Assembly: GCA_963978905.1 (NCBI GenBank)
Contig: OZ022261.1
Location: 33,526,102-33,590,101 of the forward strand
Direction of reading: 5' to 3'
DNA: 64,000 nucleotides
Source: Trichostrongylus colubriformis
Lineage: Eukaryota; Nematoda; Chromadorea; Rhabditida; Trichostrongylidae
Part shown: positions 11,546-22,704 of the stretch, piece by piece
Numbering within the stretch: position 1 is the stretch's first letter
Layout of the letters: the number at the start of each line of letters is the position of its first letter
Translations under genes and position numbers: made by a program
The notes under the pieces: generated by a model
What the model saw: the letters and a program-made list of their open reading frames with translations, nothing else
Database searches by the model: none
Told to the model about the DNA's origin: nothing

Positions 11546-12850
11546 ACAGCTTTATCCTTTTACTCTCTCATTTTGAGCAGTCAGCCATGAACCATTTGAT
11601 GTGACCGGGTGATCACCTACATCGAGTGTCCGCGTACAGCTCGGCCCACTGCGGAGCGAGCTGTTATTGGCGCCACATGAAGGGGCGGACTTCACCACCG
11701 TTACCACTAGCGCGCGAGACTTGGTCCGAGAGGACGGTCCAAACAACACTTCCACACATTACGTGCAGACTGTAGGCTAGCTGCCGTAACTCCGGTTCTA
11801 GCACACAATCAAGCTGAGTGACGTCAGTGTATCGGGAAAGAGAACCCTGCAATCAAATGGGACAAACGCTAGGGAAGAAGAAGATTGTGAGCAGTTAGTA
11901 TTTGAACTGGCTTATGGTAACGTACTTATCAAAATGACGTGCTAAAATTTCGTTACGGTAAGAAATCGATATAGAGTCACAGAGAATCGGATAGTAGTTA
12001 TACCATATGACGTGCACCACGACAACCTTGAGTGACGACGGAAAACTCTCATAACACAAGGTTTTTCACACGGAAACGGTGTCGCTGTGACTATAGCCGA
12101 ATCGGCCAAATGTCCCTTCTTCAAGACAAACGATGGAACGACGCTGACTTTACTGAAGGCTCAGTATTCTGGTCATAACACGGCTGCCAATGACTTTTTT
12201 TGCAGCAGTAACTTCCTCAAATGGCCCTTTGCTATGGGTGTGTGCCAATTTGCATGGCCGCGTGTGGCACGCGACGCGGTGGGGCGAGCTATAGTTTCCG
12301 CATGAGTTGAGTCCTGCAGCGATTACGTCTAAATTACGTAAACACGTGGTCATCGCTTTGGAACACAACTAGCGCGGCGCCAATAGTTCGCACCCATTGC
12401 GTCGCACGGCGAAATCTGCGACGCAAATTTACTGTCCTATGGAACACATTCCTCCACTGTCTATCACGAAGAGCATTGCTAAATTTTGTTATATCACTGA
12501 ATATGATAAAAAACAGTAGAAGTTGGATCAGGCGGCAAAAACAGCTGTGTAAAGCAGGCAGCTAGTACAGGTAAAAAGCAACATGTGAATTGAAAGACGT
12601 GGGAAACTCGTGATAATTGAGGAATACCGTTTAACATCGACAAAACATCGATACTCCATCTTGGGAAAGGTATAGCGGTACCATACACCCTTCAAAATAT
12701 TACTATTGGTACCTCTCATGGCGTGATTTGGAGTTTCTTATTAACCGCGACCTCGACTTTACGCGCCATATAGGCATTATTGTTTGGAAAGCTTTCACCA
12801 CTTTTTTTAATGATAACTAGGAATATTCAACACAATGACGCCTCTATTTT
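11546..12850. other. Intergenic; R6-like fragments only
   Basis: GC-rich stretches at 11600-11760 and 12230-12430 contain CGTGTGGCACGCGACGCGG-like sequence as in R6. No supported coding segment was found. Confidence 0.35.
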
Positions 12851-12858
12851 GTTTGCAG

Positions 12859-13446
12859 ATATGGAGCCCTCACACCAAGTAACTACAGGCAAATATTGAA
12901 AAAGTTCAGCGAACCTTCAATCTTGTTTCATCGATGTTACCCCATGCCACATCGCGCTGTCTACCTGATTACAAGGACCGATTACATCGCTTCAAACTCA
13001 AGTCATTACGGTACAGGAGGGTATTTAATGATATTGTGTCTGCTTCAAGATACTGAAGGGCGAACACAAATTAGAGCCAGGCAAATTTTGGGTATTTGAG
13101 CCGAACAGGGTTGCCCCACTTCCATATCTTTACAGTGTCCTAAACTAAACAAAAATCATCGACTGAAGGTTTTCAGTCCGCTATTTTTTCGAGGAGCTAT
13201 ATGGCTTCAGTTGTTGCCAACCGATCTGCAAGAGGCTCAAATACCCATTCATTTAAAAGCAAATTAAGTGAAGTCGATTTACTTGCCCTAATAAGTATCG
13301 AAGCGTTTTTAGCTATTCCAAGCTCAAGAGATTCCCACTTATGTGTATTGTGTTGCTTAATTGTGTTTTGTGTGTTGGTTCTTAATATTCTAACTCTACT
13401 GCTGCTCGGATGTCAAGCGCACTATACGTGCACATTAAGAAAATAA
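12859..13446 (+). CDS. Candidate terminal exons with a membrane helix
   Basis: An acceptor GTTTGCAG at 12858 opens a frame running to 13096 (with NYRQILKKFSEPSILFHRC). A second acceptor, GGTTTTCAG at 13176, opens a 90-codon frame to TAA at 13444-13446. That end contains a long hydrophobic run (CVLCCLIVFCVLVLNILTLL) followed by a short basic tail, and AATAAATAAATA overlaps the stop, as expected of a terminal exon. The link between the two segments is unresolved: the best donor near 13090 (GGGTATTTGAG) leaves a different phase. No family recognised. Candidate exons on the opposite strand lie only about 100 bp away. Confidence 0.35.
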
Positions 13447-13556
13447 ATAAATATTGGATCCCAAAAAAGGAGTTGTTGACAGGGCGCGAGCAGGACCATA
13501 TACTGGCCACAGCCGTACAACCAGTAGCTGGCCTAGGTATAACCACCTTCAATGTA

Positions 13557-13891
13557 TCATGAGTTAATAGCACACACGGAATCGTGGTCTTCATTGAGAG
13601 CTGGCATCAGCAGCAGGTAGTGCCGAAGAGCTACTACTACTGTAATCACAATATAGTGAAATGGTGCTGTTGTGCATGTGGATCCTTCAGCTGAAAAAAA
13701 ACAGCGACAGCCAGGCCGGCCCAGTTCTTGCCATCACCGCGCGTTGGAACATCTAACTCATCGTATTCAATGGATAACCGAGACTGATTCGTTGACGGCT
13801 TACACCTTACTTGGACGACGAGTTCATTTACCATCATAGGCTCGAGAGGACCTACCACGTTTGCCTTCCGTGGCTCTAGGTCGAGATACCT
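13557..13891 (-). CDS. Candidate last two exons, unknown membrane protein
   Basis: A minus frame open from 13891 to 13738 (with NELVVQVRCKPSTNQSRLSI and EYDELDVPTR) ends at a GTGATGG donor. A 47-nt intron (13691-13737) closes with TTTTTTTTCAG. The next exon continues in frame to TGA at 13557 and contains a hydrophobic stretch YIVITVVVALRHYLLLM followed by an acidic tail ending VCAINS. The intron size and acceptor are typical of nematodes. Reading straight through the intron is also open to a stop at 13646, so splicing is not proven. No poly(A) signal was seen just downstream, and no family is recognised. Confidence 0.4.
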
Positions 13892-14039
13892 TCAGACTGT
13901 TTTGTGGTTCCTATTGGTCTAGTTACGGGATGTTTGACCTTTTCAAGCTGAAACAATATCACTAAGTTCCATAACATTACCCTGCATAGGTTCAAGCTAA
14001 TCGTCAAGGCTGTACTTGAAGGCACAGGGAGGGGATAAG

Positions 14040-14414
14040 GAAGAAGTGAGAATTAGGAGTAATATTCTCTGAAAACCAACCGCGCATTTCAGAAGAGGTT
14101 ATGTGCAGCGAAACCCGCATAGAAAAGCGCGGCTTAGAGTTTGGTTAGGAGCCCGCAGCACAGCGTGTTGATCTGCCATTCATCAGCCGGGCGAGTTTCC
14201 AAGAGGGCGGGACATCGTCCGTGGCCGGCTGATTTAGCCACTTGCAATCTCACCTAGGCTACTGAAGGAGAGGGCGCAAAAGAGGAGGGGACATCCTGTC
14301 TCTCGGGTTTTTCATCCGTTTATTGCGTTCTTTCTCTACGGTTACATCATAATGCTGCGCACCCCTAATTACTATTCCACACTCTGTCTGATTGGCCCCT
14401 TCCGGTGTCTTTTA
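14040..14414. mobile_element. R4 repeat
   Basis: Carries the family blocks CAGAAGAGGT, GCGGGACA, GGCCGGCTGATTTAGCC and TTTCTCTACGGTTACAT, and ends CCCCTTCCGGTGTCTTTTAG, the complement of the AAAGACACCGG end seen in other copies. Confidence 0.6.
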
Positions 14415-14910
14415 GCCACTTTGAGAACACGAGTCCATAGACATTAAGGATTTTAAATGATCAAGGACACGGAAATAGTTAAGCTCTTCGATAGAGCTGA
14501 AGCACGGCCTAGTTATTTCCTTTTTTTGGTGGAAAAAACGTTTTTGCGTCAAGAGGTCACATGCACCATGGGAATCGCAATGTGGGAGCGTGCGTATGAC
14601 ACTTTTACGCGCGGTCTCGGGCCAGATTGTAGGTGCGGACAACGCGCGCGGCTGCGAGTGCGACTGAGTTCAGCTTATGCGAATAGCAGGTGAAGCGACA
14701 AATATAGTGGGTGTTCTGAGAGTTGTGCTGTAACGCTTACTAAGTTAACACCTTAAGCGCTTACTAGGTATCGCACCTCTCCATAAATCGAAAATGATTT
14801 TGTTGGGAGCTGATCATAAGTCCCGACAAAAAAGCGTCTTATTGCGAATATGCTAATGTTACGTAAGCAGCCGGTAGAAGATATTTGAAAAAAAAACATG
14901 AACCCAAGAG

Positions 14911-14978
14911 AGTTAATAGGCCTATGCCTTGTACGCAACTATTGAGTTAATAGGCCTATGCCTTGTACGCAACTATTG
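14911..14978. repeat. Tandem repeat, 34 bp x 2
   Basis: Two exact copies starting AGTTAATAGGCCTATGCC. Just after, GATCTATTTT...TGTTTTATAA is itself imperfectly duplicated (14977-15068). Confidence 0.9.
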
Positions 14979-14979
14979 A

Positions 14980-15490
14980 TCTATTTTGAATTGTTTCAAA
15001 AACATTGTTTTATAAATCTTATCATCGATCTATTTTAAACTGTTTTATAATACTGTTTTATAAATACAATTTCTTATTACGGTTGTAATATCTGATTTTC
15101 AAGAGAAAACCTGCTCACACAAACTTAAACCAAATTTGAACAACAATATTCAGTGGAAGGTAATTATCATAAGAAATATATAACTACTAAAAGAGACACA
15201 AATACATGACGAAACGATTCAGCAAACAACACTCCCACGCAAAATAATGGAGAAACTGACGCATAAACTATCATGGAGGCGATATTAATATTGAAAAAAG
15301 GAATGAGGCGGTCAGTCATTGTCGGTAAAGAAGGCAACAGTGATCACGGCGCGCAGATCAAAATTCTTAAAAAGTGTCAATGAGGAAATGAAATTAAAAA
15401 TCTTTGCACAGAAAATTCACGTTCTCCAATGATACAGGCAACAGGTTATTGGTAGCAGTTGTTGACTCTGATTTCAATGTACGTGAAATG
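14980..15490. other. AT-rich, no gene seen
   Basis: Low-complexity AT-rich DNA without supported open frames. Confidence 0.4.
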
Positions 15491-15495
15491 GGTCT

Positions 15496-15660
15496 AATAA
15501 AGTCGGGGGAAATGCGACTTTGCGTCGACGTCAAAGAAGAAGCATCTGTCAAAGCATAGGTCTCATATGCTTTAGCTGAAGCCTAGGGAGGGAAAGGAGC
15601 TTTGACGTCGGTGGAAATTTTGCGTCTCCTTCCCCGGACTTAATTTGACCCCGTGAAATG
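15496..15660. mobile_element. R5 palindromic MITE
   Basis: Ends resemble GGTCAAATAAAGTCGGGGG on both sides in inverted order, with TTTGCGTCGACGTCAAAG and its complement inside. The second copy is at 21630-21862. Confidence 0.65.
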
Positions 15661-17140
15661 AAGTCAGGCCTTAACTAAGGGAAATCAACTGTTTCGGTGA
15701 TTAAGCTATATGTTGGGTATACACCATTCCTTTTTTGCTATTGTTTTTTCATTCCTCTGACAAGATCCTGTGGCGTGCAGATGTATGTACATAGATCTGT
15801 TACGTGGTGAAGAGCCTCAGGAATAGCTTCACAAAACATCAAGAAACTTCTCACAGACTTCGTGCTATTGTACTGTATCATTTTCTCTTACATGCTTACT
15901 TGAAGCACATCTCGTGATAATCATATTAGTGGACGCACCTTATTAGGGCAATAGATTTTTGGGTAACTATGCAAGATGCACTATTTCTGTGCTGCTACGG
16001 TGACGATGAGCATCAAAGCGCTGCACGCGTTCATCCCACGTTAACCGTGCCCTTTTAACTCAGCTAACGAAACGGTCTCAGCCACGTGGAGCGATCCGCA
16101 CGGTTCCCGCCACCTCATGTCAGTCGTCGTTGCCTGTCATCGTCCGTAGCAATTGCCTCTTTTATATCCGCCTATGCCAGTCGTTGAAAATATTGTCGCC
16201 TCGAGAAGATCCACGACAAGGACGTCTTCACTAGCGTGGTGGAAACATGACATCCTTCTCCCCTCCACCAAGCACTCCCTCGTCACCTTAAGGTACCCAC
16301 GTGAGTGAGTTATTTATGCAATAGCAGTTGTATCTCTTATCCCTCATGTATTTGGTCTCCTGATCTTTTTATATGTCATGTTGTTATTATGTTTGATAAT
16401 GTTATTCGTAGTCCTCATGACCGCTGATATAATTAGTGTTCAGTAGTGTAGCAATAACCATACAGTAAACATATCCTCTTTATAAGTAGCTTCCTCACTC
16501 AAGCGGTTAGGGTAGCCACTAGAGGCCCGCAGGCGTCAAGCAGCATTCTCCCCATTGCGACAGGTACCCTCAGAGGGTGTGGGCCTTTCCAATACCCACG
16601 TTCTGCCGTGTCCCGATGGCGGTTGAACTACCAGATGCAGCGATACAAACCGCTAGTCACACCGGTCACGACACAGCACGAGTACTTGGTTACTCGTGTA
16701 GTTCAATACATAAACTGTGAAGAAGCTGCACGAATCATTGGAAAGCAAGCAAGATCTATCTTTATTCTAACACGATACCGATTCCAATTTTCCATTTCGA
16801 ATTCATAAACAAAGTCATATGAGATGAAGAAAAGCGATATAGAGGCAGTATCCCGTATGACATACATACAAATAACTGTTGATAACTAGGTATATACAGA
16901 TCGAAGCAACGAACCACGACTTATGAACAACACAGGGAAGCGAATATAGCGTTAGGACAAAAAATCGGACCATTAACTGCGCGCAAGCTATTGTCGTCGG
17001 ACGTCGTCGCGTACTGCAGGGGACTAAAAAGGATGTTCCTTTAATCGTAGGGCGAATGGTAGCTGAGTCCGACTGTCTGTGTGGAAAGATCGAGTTATAA
17101 CTGAACCTAACGAGGACGATGATCATGAGAAATGGATTAT
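15661..17140. other. No gene seen
   Basis: Mixed intergenic sequence with scattered short frames only. Its 3' end runs into the RTE remnant. Confidence 0.35.
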
Positions 17141-17144
17141 TACC

Positions 17145-17490
17145 AAAGTCGCTATTCACGCTCAGCACCGAATGCTTCAGCTATGTGGACCTGGGTTGGG
17201 AAGTTAACATGTTGTACGACTCAGCACCAGAAATGAGCGGAAGAAATCGAGCGACTTGGGAAGCGTTCATACGCAACGGGGAATAGTGAAGAAGATGAAG
17301 AACATCCGGGCCCATCTTTTGTAATCCTGCTATGTTTCCTGCCCTCACATATGCCTCAGGGGCTTGGACTTTGCGTAAGCAGAATGGCATGCGATCAGCA
17401 TTATCCAGCGCACTATCGAAAAGCCAAACTAGGAGTATCACGATGCAAGAAAGTGCCAAAGAAGGCCATGACAAAACTCGCACTGAAAAA
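17145..17490 (+). pseudogene. RTE-type LINE reverse transcriptase, 3' remnant
   Basis: The plus strand carries the C-terminal part of a non-LTR reverse transcriptase in broken frames. STECFSYVDLGWEVNM and RNRATWEAF match the thumb-region C..YLG.EVN and W.AF patterns, followed after a frame change by PALTYASGAWTLRKQ, the usual LPALTYASETW motif of RTE-like elements. Upstream catalytic FADD-containing sequence is absent, so this is a truncated 3' fragment, as is usual for LINE insertions. Confidence 0.7.
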
Positions 17491-17628
17491 GCGCGACTTT
17501 TGGTGGGCTGTATCTTAGCAAGATCCTGCTTTTTTGCGTGAATTTTTGCATGCGGCCCTCACCAAGCAAATACAATGTAAATATATGGAAAACAGAAAAT
17601 TCATTTTCCGTGCACGACTCCTTTAATG
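17491..17628. mobile_element. R1, single arm
   Basis: Only one half of R1 is present, ending AATTCATTTTCCGTGCACGACTCCTTTA. It directly follows the RTE remnant. Confidence 0.6.
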
Positions 17629-18076
17629 AGCTCTGGAATGGTAAACAATAAAATGAACCTCGTCCCATGCAGTGTACAACATTGAAGAACTACACGGCTG
17701 GTCAAAGTACACTGGAAGAAGGTCCGTCTCCCATAGATTGGGAAACCTAATTTTACCGTGTAACCAGTAATTTGAAGTAGAACATTCTAATGCTGATTGT
17801 GTGTTTTACAAGGATACCGTAAAAACTGGCACGTTAGGCAGTTGCGGTTATCCTAGTCTTTGCCCTAACGCTACATAACCCATGGATATATGCCAATCAT
17901 TCCTAAGGAGAATGCAGATGAATCACGTCGAAGATGCGCAAATGACCAGTGCACAGCAGAATGTAAGTAATATTAGCTGCTTTGTTCAAAATGATCCACA
18001 GAATATAGCCAGCTTACGATGATGTCATTGTTGGCAAAGAAATGCCTTATAATGATGAACGGCAACAATTTGTTGT

Positions 18077-18082
18077 TTTATT
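18077..18082 (-). terminator. Poly(A) signal AATAAA
   Basis: Minus-strand AATAAA about 45 nt past the TAG proposed for the 18.1-21.0 kb gene. Confidence 0.45.
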
Positions 18083-18124
18083 TGCTTGACAAAGTCATGT
18101 GGATGCAGAACAATGGTAAACTCG

Positions 18125-21045
18125 CTACCATCCCGAATCTGAAATGCATAAGTAGAAATGCTTATAAGTGTGCACGTATACATGAAAGTCACCAGGCGTA
18201 CCTCCTCGAGTCGCTTGAGAAGTTGGTTGTTTTTCGAAAAAGGATTGAGTCGACGCTTGTCCACTTCAGTAATTACCTGGAACACTTTGATGAAAATATC
18301 TGCGAAAAGCAGCGGAACGATAATGTGGTTCGTCCCTGAAAATGAAAGTAGAGCAGCCAAGAACAGAAATAGAGAAGAAAATCGAAATGAAGTGGCCAGA
18401 AACGTAAGAAATGGATCCCCAATACACTCTCTCTGATCTCTTCGAAGCGTGATAATCTGGCAGCAAATCAACCTGGTATTGATCGAAACCACCTGGATCT
18501 CTGTTGCAAAGGAATCACGCCATGCGCAATTGATACGCATTCCAGTGAGCCGATTGGCGGTCGATTAATCTCTCTGACTCATCCAGTGCACTATTTTCGG
18601 CACTGAGAGGTGAGAACCAAACCGAACGTGTCGACCAGATCGAGCTCGCTTATTGAACATTGCGACTTAAAGGCACCGCGAGGGGTAAGAGAAAGTGGAT
18701 ACACGTTTCATGAAAAAAAAAACAAGCGTGGTTGAGGTCTCGTCACGATCCCGTAGCGCTTTGAGTCTTGCTGTCGTTCATTCGCCAGGGGAGTTCAGCG
18801 AGGGCGAGTAACGTTCGCGGCCGGCTGATTTAGCCTCTCGCGCGTCTGCAATCTACCCGAGCGACTAGTGACGCAGAGGGGCGTGAATGAGGAGAGGACT
18901 CCCTTTTATTTTTTCTCATGTATCTACGGGAGAGCAATCGTCATGTACAACCAAATGATTGTCCGAAAACAAATATAATATCGCTCACACTTCTTGAAAA
19001 TTGGCACCTGGAGAGAGATCAACTGACGCAAAACGTCGCACCGTCATAACTTCGTTCAAAGTGGATGAAATTAGAAAAAAATCGAATGCTTTGTATTTGT
19101 CTCGATGCGACGAGTTCAAAGGCCTATAAAATGTCAAATTCATGTGAGTAGGTCAGCAGCTTCTTGGTAAACTGCAATGATTCCTTTCTTCCTTACCCTC
19201 AGGCAAGACTCCGACTTTTTGACCCTTCTCTAAATATCGTTGTCTCAAGTGAGTGGACGCTAATTAACCTCTAATTACCTTGCATGGGACAGGTCAGTAC
19301 CTCGCGGTGTTACAACATATTCGAGCCTCCCATTCCTCATTAACATTAGTGAGCATTTCTTAATATCTAGTGGGCACCAGTGTGATGTGGTAACACCGCG
19401 AGGCATTGAGCTGGTCTAAACAGGGTGGTTAAGAGATCAATTAGCGTTCACTTACTTGAGACCAAGATATCTTGAGAATATGAAGGCAATAATAATGAAA
19501 AATGGAACTGTCATAATTTTTGAAATAATTTCTACATCCTTGATCAGCAGTTCCCCTTCTGTATACAGCAGTGTAAATTTCATTCGTTTTTGTGTGTTTT
19601 CAGCCCATCTTCACACTTTCATGTGGAATCAATACCTTTTCCAAATTCACGATTCAAAGCATTGCTTGAGCATAACTATTAATTTATGAATGCACAGAAT
19701 CTGCTTTTTGAAGACAGCATGCGATTTTTATTGCTAGAGGTTGTCATTTTAGCGATTAGAGGGGAATTTGATCTCCATTCAAAATACACAGTAAACCGAT
19801 GTTTGAGGCTTCATCATAGAAGCCCCTATAATTATGAGGTTAAGATGATTCCTGCAGCACGCAACCAGTAGTCTGTGAAAGTTGAACAATTTTTTCAATT
19901 ACTCGATCGATTCTTACGAAATGAGCTTAAAAACTCTCAAAAATGTTGAATAGCTCTTGTTGAAAAGTGTTCTGAATTTTAAAGTTAATTCAGAAAAAAA
20001 AATGTGTCGTGCGGAACATGGGCGAACAACAATTGAACATGTGAATGTGGGCTCAAAAAGTCAGAGTCAGCCTGAGGCTAAAAAAGAAAGGAGTCATTGC
20101 AGTTTCACCACGAAGTTGCTGAACTACTCAGAACTACTCATCCAGTCTGACATTCTATGGATCGTTGAACTCGACGCATCGAGACGAATATAAAACTTTC
20201 AGTTTTTTTTCTCATTTTATTCACGTTGAACGAAGTTATGACGATGCGACGGTTTGCTTTGGTAATCTGTCCCCAGGTGTCGATTTTTCAGGAAATGTGA
20301 GCAGTGTTGTCCTAGCTCCGGCATGCAACCCGCATCCATCACTTTCCTCTGATCTTTTTGTCCTGCCATTTATTTCCTTTTCCCTTTCCGTTTCTGATTA
20401 CTTTTCAATTGCGTGCTTTATGACTGACCGTTTTGCATTTGCACTAATGGCACACTTTCGAATGCATTTGAATGAGTAAATAAATAATCCTCACCACTGT
20501 CATTGGAGTACTTTGCCACAGCGGAGGAGAGGATTTTGAAAATGATAGATAGAAAAATGCGGAAAACGCAAATCACACTTACCACGGCTGTGTCAAAGCC
20601 TGGTCGTAAAGGTGATGGCATGGATACGGGTATGTTTCGCCGTTCAGCTGATGAATCGGGAAGTATGCTGGCGATCTAAATTTGAGAGATCAACAAACAT
20701 TCCATCAAATAATAATAGCTTCAAGTGAGCCGCTTGAAATCGCTCTCAACCGTTCATGAAAGATAGGTAGATCGGATTGTCTTATACGAGAATTCTAAAA
20801 TTGCTTATGAGCGAGGAGGGATTTTATCCACTAGAATACACTCGTGTAAACAAAATGCCCACCCGATTCTTATTTTTGTGCAGACGAATACCAATCTCCT
20901 TGTTCTTCGCTATCGGTTTCATGAGGCGAAAGGTAAGTCCAAAAGGAGTTGGCCTCAGCACGAGATTCACTGGCGTTCCAGGTGTGGATAAAGTGTAGAA
21001 CATTTGAGGAATGCTGGAGAATCCTTGTATTGGTATGTTCTCCAC
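18125..21045 (-). CDS. Unknown gene, last four exons
   Basis: Proposed exons, 5' to 3' on the minus strand: 21045-20840 (acceptor GACTTTTAG; contains PGTPVNLVLRPTPFGLTFRL; 3' end uncertain), 20675-20583 (acceptor CAAATTTAG, donor GTAAGTG; contains FPIHQLNGETYPYPCHHLYD), 18335-18277 (acceptor CATTTTCAG, donor GTAATT; contains EPHYRSAAFRRYFHQ) and 18138-18125 (acceptor GCATTTCAG), closing with TAG. Phases agree across the last three junctions and AATAAA lies at 18077-18082. The product tail is rich in Tyr, Pro and His. The first exon is rich in beta-type residues and might be FN3-like, but I recognise no family. An alternative reading of 18335-18204 joined by a 63-nt intron to a ubiquitin-like stretch (IRDGSEFTIVLHPHD) is possible. 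Confidence 0.45.
18667..18920. mobile_element. R4 repeat, truncated
   Basis: Starts TTAAAGGCACCGCGAGGGG and includes GGCCGGCTGATTTAGCC, but lacks the GGTGTCTTT end. The R2-type foldback follows within about 50 bp. Confidence 0.5.
18970..20310. mobile_element. R2-family foldback element
   Basis: Left arm (about 18970-19210: ATCGCTCACACTTCTTGAAA, GTCGCACCGTCATAACTTCG) is the reverse complement of the right arm (about 20060-20310: ACGAAGTTATGACGATGCGA, GTCGATTTTTCAGGAAATGTGAGC). The arms match the outer parts of the 326-6190 structure. The centre has no transposase, so it is a non-autonomous derivative. Confidence 0.65.
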
Positions 21046-21212
21046 CTAAAAGTCGAGGTCTATACTTCAAACTTTCTACGGACGAAGTGCAACAGCAGAA
21101 AAAAAAATGAATGAAACAACCAAAGAAGTGAGAAATGCCACCTTTTCTCATTCCTTATTTTTCGCCACTTCTGCATCACTAATCGCTGAGGGGTAGGGGC
21201 CGACAGCGAACT

Positions 21213-21600
21213 ACCTATGCAAATACAACCAGCCGCGAACGCTCTTTCGCCCTCGCAGCAACTGGGCTAGTGGGGTGGGGGGAAGTACGCCAAAAAATCG
21301 CGTCAGCGGCGTTGCTCTCGCGGCGCCACCAGTACGACTTGCGAATCGATTTTGCTCTTGGGAGCCCGGCAGAGCGTGGCTGCGTCACTTCTGCACTCCA
21401 GCATGCCACACTGCTTCCTCCAGCCACGCCACCCTGCCTCCTCCACCTTTGCCAGACTGTCTCGCTTGAAGGCTGCCAGTACTGCCACCGGCACTCACAC
21501 CCGCCGCGCCGCTCGCCGCGGGCGGCCACGCGATTTTCTGGCATATTCCCCCCCCCCCGCCCACCCGGGCTAGTGAAGCGCTGCAGCTCGAACTGAAGCA
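21213..21600. mobile_element. R4-type repeat
   Basis: Shares CGCCCTCGCAGCAACTGGGC and a downstream GCAGCTCGAA block with the copy at 62141-62554. A GC-rich inner part with C runs gives spurious open frames on both strands. Confidence 0.5.
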
Positions 21601-21629
21601 AGATGATAAGACTCCAAAAGCCGATTTGT

Positions 21630-21862
21630 GTCAAATAAAGTCGAGGGGGAGACGCAACTTTGCGTCGACGTTTCACCCACGTCAAAGCTTCTTTCCCTCC
21701 CTAGGCTTAGGCTAAAGCAGATGAGACCTATGCTTTGACATACGTTTTTTATGTGGAAGGAGGAGATATCAATTTTACCCAAGCCTAGGGAGGGAAAGGA
21801 GTTTCGACGTCGACGCAAAGTTGCGTCTCCCCCCCCCCCCCCCCCGACTTTATTTGACCTGC
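21630..21862. mobile_element. R5 palindromic MITE with a long C run
   Basis: GTCAAATAAAGTCGAGGGGG at the left is answered by CGACTTTATTTGACC at the right, with CGTCGACGCAAAGTTGCGTC near the right end. A run of nearly 20 C sits just inside the right end. Confidence 0.75.
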
Positions 21863-21967
21863 CAATTTTCAACGCGAGCTTCGCCACAGATCATATCTTC
21901 ACGATTCGCCTGGTCATTCAGAAAAACATCATTTCTGGCATTCGCGGTTCTGCTTTCCTTCGTCGCC

Positions 21968-21987
21968 CCTTCTGGTGTCTTCAATTG
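21968..21987. repeat. R4 end fragment
   Basis: CCCCTTCTGGTGTCTTCA matches the R4 terminus. The adjoining 21870-21967 resembles R4 3' sequence separated from 21213-21600 by the R5 insertion. Confidence 0.4.
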
Positions 21988-22677
21988 ACTAATTTCTTTG
22001 AGCTTGCGAAGTGTCGAAATAAAAGACTTACCTCAATGAGCTCGTCACCAAAACTTAGTAACTGGCCTAATTGACGCTCATTCGCACTCGACCAGCCAGC
22101 TACCCTGCAGATTACATTAATTACTTAATGGAATCGCCCAGTGTGAACAAAAATCGAGTAATTTGTTCATACTCACCAGACTCTACCGGCAACCTCAACG
22201 AAAAGCACTTGTTCAATCAGTACCGAAAGATTCAGTGATACGGTTCGCGTCTATAAGTGGAAGGATGATAACTAGTCACGTCATAGAGTAATAACAAACA
22301 GTATAGTAGCTGTGGTAAAACTCACATGTAAATCATCATTACCAGATCGCAAGCAGTCGTAGTCGTTGCTGGAGATCTCACACGGGGGATTCGAGGACGA
22401 TAGTCGAAACTCGCTGGATAGGCTGCTACTGTAAATTTTTCAACAACAGAGTGCAAAGGTAATTCATCGTTATTGTGAAATCCAGAAATCTTCTCACCAC
22501 AGTGATGTTGTTGAGAGGGTAGACTCGAGCGGGGATGAGGAAATGTTCGAAGATGATGCGCCAGGGCTTAAAATATCATAAACCCGTCGAGGGCTGTCAT
22601 ACCAGTCACTCTCTTTGTCCTTGTCACAGCTAACTCGTGCATGACTTGACAAGACGTCATAGGTTGTCTGGAAACAC

Positions 22678-22683
22678 TTTATT
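22678..22683 (-). terminator. Poly(A) signal AATAAA of the PH-domain gene
   Basis: Minus-strand AATAAA about 22 nt past the TAA at 22705-22707, fixing the 3' end of the gene. Confidence 0.75.
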
Positions 22684-22704
22684 TCTATATGTATTCAATC
22701 ACAT

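Noticed and set aside
21215..21685. 156-codon minus frame and several GC-rich frames
   Set aside because: The frame lies in R4/R5 repeat sequence with low-complexity proline, glycine and arginine translations and no splice support.
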